Source of the DNA: Phlyctochytrium arcticum
Taxonomy: Eukaryota > Chytridiomycota > Chytridiomycetes > Chytridiales > Chytridiaceae
Assembly: GCA_025602905.1 (NCBI GenBank)
Contig: JAHLKI010000063.1
Location: forward strand, 1-46,999
Direction: 5' to 3'
DNA length: 46,999 nucleotides
Shown: one piece after another, positions 39,228-46,999 of the stretch
How positions within the stretch are numbered: the stretch's first letter is position 1
Layout: each line of letters starts with the position of its first letter
Notes under the pieces: model-generated
Seen by the model: only the letters and a program-made list of their open reading frames with translations
What the model was told of the DNA's origin: nothing
The model's database searches: none
Translations under genes and position numbers: made by a program

Positions 39228-42200
39228 ATGGGGTATGTGTCTCGCAGCGCTGAATATGATGTGATGTCTCAACATTAACGACCTCCCCTCAAGTGTCCCA
39301 GCCTTTTTCCGCTGGTTATCTCAGAAATACCCAAAGGTCACCTCTCAGGTTGCGGAAGAGCTCCCCCGAGACATCAATGGCATCACCATACCAGTAGACT
39401 CCTCGAAACCAAATCCCAATGGAGCCGAATTTGATAACCTGTACCTGGACATGAATGGTATTATTCATCCGTGTTGCCATCCCGAGGGCAAGCCAGCTCC
39501 TTCCACCGAAGAGGACATGTTTATTGAGATATTTAAATATATTGATCGTATCATGACCATGATCCGGCCCCGCAAAGTCTTGTACATGGCCATTGACGGG
39601 GTAGCCCCTCGTGCGAAAATGAACCAGCAACGATCGAGGCGGTTTCGTGCAGCTCAAGAAGCTCAAATTTTGGAACAAGATGTGGAGAAGGTACGAAAGG
39701 AGTGGGAAGCGGCCGGTGACAAACTTCCCGAAAAGGAAAAGTCACAAAAGTTTGATTCCAATTGTATTACCCCTGGAACACCTTTTATGAGCAATCTGGC
39801 CGTTGCGCTTCGCTACTACGTCGCAGATCGGCTGAGTTCAGATCCTGGTTGGCGTAATGTACGTTCTCCGACTTCCATCAACTTTTGCGGCCTCATAATT
39901 CTCAAATGTCTCCCCCATATAGTTAAAAGTGATACTCTCTGATGCCAGCGTTCCTGGAGAGGGAGAACATAAAATCATGGACTACATTCGTCGACAACGT
40001 GGGCAGACTGGCTATGATGCTGATACCCACCATGTTTTATATGGTTTGGATGCCGACTTGATCATGTTGGCCTTGTCAACACACGAGCCACATTTTCAGA
40101 TTTTGCGAGAAGATGTCTTTTTCAGCGACAACAAGAACAAAAACGCATGTTTTATATGCGGCCAACCAGGGCATCAGGCAAACCAGTGCCAAGGTACAAA
40201 AATTCTTTGTTCTTACAAATACAGATATGATACCAAACTCAACATGGCAAACTATAGGCAAGCCAAAGGAAAAGACTGGTCCCGTGGAAATCAAACCCTT
40301 CATTTTTCTCCATATTGGCGTTCTCCGCGAATATCTGGAAGTGGAACTCAAGTGTCTAGACATTCCTTTCACATGGAGTCTAGAGCGCGCCATTGACGAT
40401 TGGGTGTTTCTGTGTTTCTTTGTCGGCAACGATTTCCTTCCGCATCTTCCGTCGCTCGAGATTCGGGAAGGAGCCATTGACCGGTTAATCGAACTGTGGC
40501 GGAAAAATTTGACGCGATGGGGCGGATATCTGACCGACAGCGGAGACATTGACCTCAAACGCGTAGAGGAGATGATGGAAGAATTGGGAAAAGTGGAAGA
40601 TGACATTTTCAAGGAACGACGCGACATTGAAGATCGGAAACGGTTGGCTCGGGAGCGTAGAGACCGTGAGCGTGACAAGCGGAACGGGGTCGTGACCCAA
40701 CCCGTCCGACAAGAAATGGATGCGCCCCCTGAAATCTGGAAAGCGACTACTGGTTCTGATTCTGCTAGAGCGGTTGACCTTGAACGGGATGTTGCGCGTG
40801 AACGTCACCCAAAGAAACCCGTTATACCGACAGCTGAGCAGAATAAAGCTGCTGCGCTATCCCTCAAAAAGTCTTTGGTAACCAGCAACGCCCCGATAGC
40901 GGAAAAGCCGCACGCCGAGAAACGCCCACACGAAGCAATCGAAAATGATGACGATGATGAAGAGATTTTGGAATCGGGAACCACTTTGCCCTTTGTACCA
41001 GCAGACGTCAAAGACGTGCTCGCTGCAGAGATACCCATCGCAGATGATGCGGAGGATGAAGTGGAAGAAACACTGATTGTGGCTGATGTTCCCATTCCGC
41101 ATATCAAACCCGTCAAAAAGGAGGGTGTGGATGAGGAACCCTATGATGATGTACGGCTATGGGAACCCGGTTGGAAATCGCGATACTACCGCAACAAATT
41201 CGGAGTGGACGAGTCCGACCGCGCATTTCGTCGACAGTATGTTTCTTTGATTTTCAAAAACAACAACGTCGTCGCTAAAAACATATCTTTAGGGTTGTCA
41301 CTTCGTATGTAGAAGGCCTATGCTGGGTCCTAAAATATTACTATCAAGGCTGCCAATCCTGGAAATGGTATTTCCCCTACCACTACGCGCCATTCGCGTC
41401 CGACTTTGATTTTGTGGGCGAGCTCGACATCCAATTCGAACTGGGAACCCCCTTCCGCCCCTTTGAGCAATTAATGGGCGTCTTACCCGCCTATTCACGC
41501 CAACATATTCCACCCGCGTTTCGCTTGCTCATGACGGAATCTGAATCACCCATTATTGATTTTTATCCGGAAAAGTTTCCGATTGATTTGAACGGCAAAA
41601 AGTTTTCGTGGCAGGGGGTTGCGCTTTTACCCTTTATCGAGGAAGAGCGGCTTCTCAATGCCCTCGACACTGTCTATTCCAACTTGACCGAGGAGGAAGT
41701 TCGGAGAAACACGCAAGGAGAGGATTACTTGATTGTTGGGGGAAGTAATGCATTATTCGAGAATCTCTGTGCTGTGTATGGTCGTCAGACTGAACAGGAA
41801 GTATGTCTTTTTTTGCGATCTTGGGAACTTGCCACGTATATATTGACACGTTATTTTGCTTATTAGGCTATTCCAATCGATTTCAAACTGGCAGGCCGGT
41901 TCTTTGGCTCCATTTTACCTGACCCACAGGCCTGTTTACCCGGTAGCACGTTCCACTCTCCACTCGTTGCCCAAGGCCTGCCCGACATTTCCAACAATCA
42001 CTCCATAAGTGTCCGATACTACATGCCGATATTTCCTACAGGCCACATCTTCAAGGCCGAGTTACTGGACCACGTCACCTTTCCAGCAACCGTGTTGGAC
42101 GCCAATGACGCGTATGCCGTTCGGATGGGTCTGAGTTCTCGGGGTGGACGGGGTGGTGGTCGTGGACGGGGTGGTCGTGGAAGAGGTGGCCAAGGTCCGG

Positions 42201-42759
42201 CTGACCGGATGATTCGTCATGGGATATCAGGACAAGGATATGCGAATGAGTATCAACAACCAAAACGACCGCGGTACAATGATCGCGGGGGTGGATCGAA
42301 TGACGCGCTGCCCTATATGGGCGGCGGAGGGGAAGGATACAATAGTTCTCATCATCAGTCTTACCCCCAGGGGTATAACCCTGGCGGATTCTCCTCCTAC
42401 CAGGGAAGTGGTAGTGGATACCAGTCTCAAGGGTATCAATCCTCGGGGGGATACCAAAGCGGAAATTCTGGAGGAGGGTACAACCGAAATCAGGGAGGAT
42501 ACCATCAGTCCGCAGCAGGGTATTCCTCCTACGGAGCCTCCTCTCGGGGTGGCAATACCTATCCTCAACAACCCGAGGATGGAACGTCTACAAATGACCG
42601 GGTAAGTCATAACCCTCCAAATACATTCTACCGATTTCTGACGGAAAATGTTAGCAGGGTCAAGGGTATCAAAATCAGTATTATAGTCATAGTGGTGGCG
42701 GGCAAGGCGGGTCATCAAGACGGGGTCGTGGGAATAATGATAATTTTCGACCGTATTAG
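39228..42759 (+). CDS. RAT1: Nuclear 5'-3' exoribonuclease Xrn2/Rat1
   Basis: Exons: 39228-39232, 39294-39858, 39923-40193, 40258-41236, 41293-41800, 41867-42601 and 42658-42759. All six introns are GT-AG (56-66 bp) and in phase, giving 1,054 residues. The five-base first exon makes MG, joined to [13 protein letters not shown], the invariant Xrn start. Active-site segments include [10 protein letters not shown] (about 53-62), [16 protein letters not shown] and [12 protein letters not shown]. The zinc knuckle [14 protein letters not shown] (about 266-279) is specific to the nuclear paralogue rather than Xrn1. A charged linker ([17 protein letters not shown]) and a C-terminal RGG and GYQ-rich tail follow. 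It degrades RNA with a 5'-monophosphate, as in transcription termination, rRNA and snoRNA trimming and decay. Complete and conserved; convergent with the acetyltransferase gene. Confidence 0.96.
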
Positions 42760-43027
42760 GACCGTAAATAGTGAAAGTGATTACACACGTTTTGATGGAG
42801 ATTCACCGGAACGGAATTATGCCACGACCTTTGCGCAAATGTTCCCACGGAATGAGTGTCTCTCACATTGTATACATGTATATGATTGATAGACGAGAGT
42901 CCAAACGAAAAAACAAAACGTGTATTATAATAGATGAAATTGTGCGGGGGCGAGCAAAACATTCAAATAAAATGTAAAAATTAAAGATAAGGAGCGGAAA
43001 GAAACGAAATGTGTATGGGGAGAAAAT

Positions 43028-45056
43028 CTATAACTTGGCTTTGGTGGGTGCAGGTGATGCAGCAGCCAAGTCACCTTCAAAGACGACGCGCATGTCACGA
43101 AGCGCTTCAGCGAGGTAATACTGCATACGGTCAGCCCGCATTTCATTCAAGCAGGCAATGTTGAAATGGAGGGAGCGGGAGTTGACCATGTAGGCAATAC
43201 CGTAGCCGTCCGGGACAACTTCACCCCATCCGTAGCCGTCATAGTTTTCCGAAGGGATTTGGGAGGTGGAGAGGTACCAGTGTTTGGAGTAGTCGAATGA
43301 GGGGTCAGTGAAAAAGGCCGGGACGGGCTCGTCCTTTTTCATGATGAGTTTGAGACCGAGCCAGAGGCGGTCGACACCGCGGTTTTCACCTGCGTCCGTC
43401 ATGTACTTTGTGTGGGAGACGACAGCGCGTTTGCCGAGTTGGGCCTTTTCGGCAATGCTGACAGAGGGGTCTTCCATAGCTTTGACCCAGGCTACGCTCT
43501 CTAACGAGACGGAGCGGCAGGTTTCCGTGCGGCCAAAGGCGAATTTACGGGTAGAAGCACTTTCGTAGGTGGGGCGGGAGACGCCGTGCATCTTGTAGTA
43601 GGCGAGTTGGATGGCCATTTGGACGTAGGCGTCGGGGGATGTCTTGAACTTTTTGATCAAGTCTTTGCCATAGTCGAAAAAGGCTTGGACGCGGACATCG
43701 TGTTTGGCAACCAGAGCGTCAAAGTGTTGCTCGGCCGTCTGGATCTTGTCGGTGATGGCGGGGGTGACGTCAAACTCGAGCTTGCGTGGGGTAACTGATG
43801 AAGATGAAGACTTTGAGCCATGGTTGATGGCATCTCGGCTCAGGCCGGTGGCAATCCAGTCACACATGTTGTTGGTAGGGGTAGCATCCATCATGGAGTG
43901 CTCACCCAAGAATCCAGCTTTGCCGTTATCGAAAATGATGAATTGGATTGGCTTATCAAAGAAGCGGTTACGGCCATCACCGTGCCAGCAAGCACGAGAA
44001 GATTCTTCACGAGTGACGGGTTTTGTATCGTCCAAGCAGACGACAAAAGCAGATCGCTCAATGACGTCCAAAGCGTCTTGGCTGAGCGGGGATTTCAGGA
44101 GCTCTTCCCGGGTCTTTGTCCAGACATCACGGTTTTCACTCGTCAAGACACCAATGGGGGCGGCCTTGCTAGTTCCAGCCTGCTCATAGATGGTTTTTAA
44201 CTGGGCTTCAATGTCGTAGGTAGACAATTGCTTTCCACTGGCGTCGACCGTTTCAACTTGGAAGAATTGGTTTTTTCGGATAACGACAATGTGGGTGTTT
44301 TTGCGGGGATCGGCTACCAAGGTGGTGTCGGATGGGATGGCGGGAATACGACAGGCGTTGAACAGCCACTGGTACTGATCCATGGACAAGGGTCCAGCTC
44401 GCGTTGACTCTGGTTTCAACTGCTCCTCTACGACAGACGCTTAAACTCTAATGCACCGGTAATGATGCTGGCGGCACGGCGGGCGGGAGCTTTCCACTCT
44501 TTTCTGATTTCATCGCGGAGGACGAAAAGTACGAGACGTTAATGACGACGGGGTCCCGGTAGGCCATGTATGCCAGTCATTCCACCAGTCGTAAAGCCAG
44601 CTAGTGGGTTCTGAGGCAGCCTTTTCCGTCAATCGTTTGTGGAGCTCTTCGCCCTTGCCTCCGGGTTGATAAACTCTGTCACGGCGGCCTCGGTTTTGGC
44701 GTACTCTTGCTCGGAAACGACGGCCTTGACGCTTCGGAGGTACTTTACTGCGGTTTCCTGGAGGGGGGCAACAGGGAGTTTGGGCAGGGACTGCTGGTGC
44801 TCAAAGAGCGGTTTGTTGGGCCCGAGGGTTTGAGGGCATGGTAAGACGTGGAAGTAATAAGCGTTGTTGACGACGGTTTAGCGGCGGATGCAGACATGTT
44901 GCGGGACCACTTTTCGTCGAGTATTATTACTTGAGACTCTGCTGATACCAAGAGATCACCAGGAAAACCCACCTTGGAAGACGAAGCAGAGAGGATGGCC
45001 AGCGCAGGTCGAGCAGTAGTGGCAGCAGCAGCAGCAGAGGAGCGAAGCAGCAGCAT
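43028..45056 (-). CDS. CAT2: Carnitine O-acetyltransferase, mitochondrial/peroxisomal (5' frameshifts)
   Basis: The intact 3' frame (44419-43028, 463 codons) has the choline/carnitine acyltransferase signature: CWHGDGRNRFFDKPIQF, catalytic His in LGEHSMMDATPT (about 43900), YESASTRKFAFGRTET and SQIPSENYDGYGWGEVVPDGYG. It ends in AKL, a peroxisomal PTS1. The 5' third (44897-44420) is the same protein scattered over frames by single-base losses: FEHQQSLPKLPVAPLQ, LRSVKAVVSEQEYAKTEAAV, WLYDWWNDW. A 53-residue in-frame extension from ATG 45056 (MLLLRSSAAAAA, Arg/Ser/Ala-rich, no acids for 28 residues) looks like a mitochondrial presequence upstream of ATG 44897. It moves acetyl units between CoA and carnitine. 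The losses sit in homopolymers and look like assembly errors rather than decay. Confidence 0.9.
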
Positions 45057-45637
45057 TTATCTTGTCGCCAGCAGCTGTTCGTTGTCTGGTCTTGTCTTTC
45101 TACCGCAAGAAGGTAGAAGATTCACAGGAGATGAGATGCTTTACGATTTGGTTTTTATAGCTCTCCGGAAAAACAAAGTCGCCACGGGAACCACGCACGG
45201 GCGTCGATCGACTTCTGATCGACTCTGATTCTCTTTGCCACCGCGGTGGGTGATCATTTTTCTGGAACATCTATTCCCAATCTGTTACATACAGACTGGA
45301 AGGACATAGGAGGACATTGCGACAATGAACAGACGGAGGAAGGAGAGAACAGGCCCATGGGCACTTTACAGGAAAAAAGAACAGAAAAGTTGGGAGAGGG
45401 ACCAGTTTATTGCTGCTATGCGAGACTATGGGGAGATCAACACATCATTGAACTAAACAACGGACAGAGAATAGGGTATGTTGTTACTGAGTGAACATGA
45501 ACAGAGTGAAAGGGAAAACAGTCGAAGCAAGCGACCACTAAGGCTGATCATCTTGCGTCTCTGTTGCTTAAAGTGCCGCCGCTACGTCCGTCTAAATACC
45601 AAAAAAGTCGCCAGTAAGCTCCATATTGGCGAGCATG
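45057..45637. other. Intergenic, nothing recognised
   Basis: Upstream of the acetyltransferase; a GCAGCAGCAGCAG repeat lies just inside the gene start (about 45025-45050). No supported gene or RNA here. Confidence 0.45.
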
Positions 45638-46444
45638 TCAACGACATAAGCTTCGACGTCTCGGCAGACCTTTCTTGAAAGCGGCGGCGGCAGGCTTCTC
45701 TTTCTTTGGAGGCCGGCTGGTCTGCACCAACGCATCGACAAAATCCTTTTGTCGGAAATACCGCCGCTGGCACTCGATACAGTATCGCTGCCTACGAGAC
45801 ATCTTCCGGCAATTTCTCAATCCGGGCACCGGAGGGCTCATCAACGATGTCCGACACGTACGGCACCGTTTGAACCATAAACTGTGTCCGCCAACATATC
45901 CCTTCCTTCTTTTCCGTCTCGTTCCAAAAGCGACGATGCACTTTTTGAAGCAATGGGACACAGTCTCTGCGGGCCTGCTCAATCTCGGCCCACAGACTCT
46001 CGTCCATTTCCCATAACCCAATCACATACTTGATGAGCGGCAATTGCCCAATCACAGTCTTCCCACACTCGGAACCACCGTTCACATGGTTGAGGTGGGC
46101 GATTAGATTCTTTGTCTTAAAGATGGAATTCCAAGCGTCAACTTTATCGTCCCCCGGTAAAAGTAACCCAATAAGAATTCTCATCATGGTATGATTGATT
46201 CCGGGAGGGGCAGAAAGTCGAATCATTTCTTTCCTCTTGCTCTCGTCAGCTTCCTTGTCTTTCCCCAGCACATCAAACATGTCCTTGAGAACCGGCGACC
46301 TGGCCTCCAACACATCCCGGTCTATCTGCAGGTCTTGATTCTCTACGTCCTTGTCTTCGCCATCGGTTGACGGAATGAAAATTGCACGATGGTTTTTTTG
46401 CTACTCTCAGTAGTGGGTGGGATCAGCCGTGGCCATTCTTGATT
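45638..46444 (-). CDS. Possible BTB/POZ-like protein (frames broken)
   Basis: The best segment (46390-45792) reads HRAIFIPSTDG, then VLEARSPVLKDMFDVLG and a long helical tail (LPLIKYVIGLWEMDESLWAEI). The R/H-x-A-I-F ... ARSPV...MF order is that of a BTB domain, the protein-interaction fold of cullin-3 adaptors and others. A C-terminal YCIECQRRYFRQKDFVDALV (about 45775-45715) lies in another frame, separated by one shift near 45800. A candidate start, ATG 46444 (MTTDTESRMATADP), is in the main frame but followed by two stops before HRAIF, so there is an intron or indel. Possible homopolymer errors as in the neighbouring gene. Confidence 0.4.
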
Positions 46445-46819
46445 CGGTATCAGTGGTCATTTTTGAATCAAGAAAACACGTTCTTTTTGCGCATTCTTAA
46501 GTGCTTTGTGTGCGTCCAAGTGGGGCTCTACTTCTCCACATTTTCGTATTTTAGAACGTTTCTGTGGAGTTCTTGGGTCAGATCACATCATATAGATTTG
46601 GTTGACGGGCGGAGTTGGTTTCTTATCCCCATCCTGAAAACATAAAAACAATGCAAGAGCTGGAGGAATATCAAAATAATTTACACCAACAAGTTCATTC
46701 TAAAACATTATGCCGGATTCGGAGATTCTACAGATTCATCAGGTTGTGGTGGCGAGTCAGCAACCGAGGAGAGTGGTGCTCTCTCGGCGGTGACGGCGGT
46801 GACGGGGATGACGGTGACT
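46445..46819. other. Intergenic, nothing recognised
   Basis: AT-rich sequence upstream of the BTB-like gene and downstream of the last exon at the right edge. No supported feature. Confidence 0.4.
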
Positions 46820-46962
46820 TTAAGGGGGCTCCTCAGCACCATTCTCCTCTACAACGGGGGTATCAATCTCCACAGGGGCATCCTTGCGAGATCCGGGGTC
46901 GTTTGGTCGGGGTATGCGTGCCCTATCCGCATCAGCAGCATCATCCGCTGACCGTTTCTGTT
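46820..46962 (-). CDS. Last exon of a gene running off the right edge
   Basis: After a plausible acceptor (AATTAGGAACAG) the minus strand is open for about 46 codons to TAA at 46822-46820. The peptide is charged and acidic (KRSADDAADADRARIP, VEIDTPVVEENGAEEPP), as in disordered C-termini. The gene body lies outside the window, so its identity is unknown. Confidence 0.35.
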
Positions 46963-46999
46963 CCTAATTGTCAGTACAGAATTCCTTTAATGAAAAAGA

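Noticed and set aside
44930..44972. A 43-bp intron (GTGGGT to CTCAAG) in the acetyltransferase leader
   Set aside because: Splicing it would create an immediate stop and lose the frame, whereas the unspliced sequence is open into the internal ATG.

Overview
The window looks like nuclear DNA from a filamentous or zoosporic fungus. Host genes have short GT-AG introns of about 56-67 bp, and the recognisable genes are a nuclear 5'-3' exoribonuclease, a flavin monooxygenase, a dual-targeted carnitine acetyltransferase and a small cysteine-rich secreted protein. The transposons include Ty3/Gypsy, DIRS and LINE classes. A complete DIRS element and the effector-like genes would suit an early-diverging lineage (chytrid or mucoromycete), but some families are also common in Basidiomycota, so the phylum is left open. 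No bacterial features (operons, CRISPR) were seen.

Positions 1-20.6 kb are a nested transposon block. A decayed Ty3/Gypsy element on the + strand (gag from 681, pol to about 8091) is split by a 3,447-bp DNA transposon at 2543-5989. That transposon has 14-bp terminal inverted repeats, a 10-bp target duplication and one long spliced transposase-like gene that I cannot place in a known superfamily. Next comes a DIRS retrotransposon on the - strand (8143-12727) with complete inverted terminal repeats, an internal complementary region, gag, RT/RNase H and tyrosine recombinase. It sits inside an LTR-like sequence that has a relative at about 15.48 kb. After it lie a LINE ORF1 (13172-14902, -), a 3-kb G-rich stretch without recognised genes, and a 5'-truncated LINE ORF2 (18645-20600, -).

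Positions 20.6-33.8 kb are gene-poor. They hold a secreted cysteine-rich protein (21007-21322), a coiled-coil hypothetical gene, a broken copy of the flavin monooxygenase gene that kept an intron, two 5' halves of tRNA-like genes, two related 41-42-bp palindromes (24257 and 32936), a diverged tandem repeat near 28.1-28.4 kb, and a multi-exon gene of an uncharacterised DGIG-motif family (30309-31757).

Positions 33.8-47 kb hold the host genes: an intact six-exon flavin monooxygenase (33867-35668, +); a two-domain gene joining the DGIG family to an ADP-ribosyltransferase-like (DUF3990-like) domain with one in-frame TGA (36153-37129, -); a cysteine/histidine-motif gene (about 37442-39159, -); a seven-exon Xrn2/Rat1 exoribonuclease (39228-42759, +); a carnitine acetyltransferase ending in a peroxisomal AKL signal (43028-45056, -), whose 5' part carries several one-base homopolymer deletions; a possible BTB-domain gene (-); and the last exon of a further gene at the right edge. 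Xrn2 and the acetyltransferase are convergent. Two DGIG-family genes in opposite orientation flank the monooxygenase.
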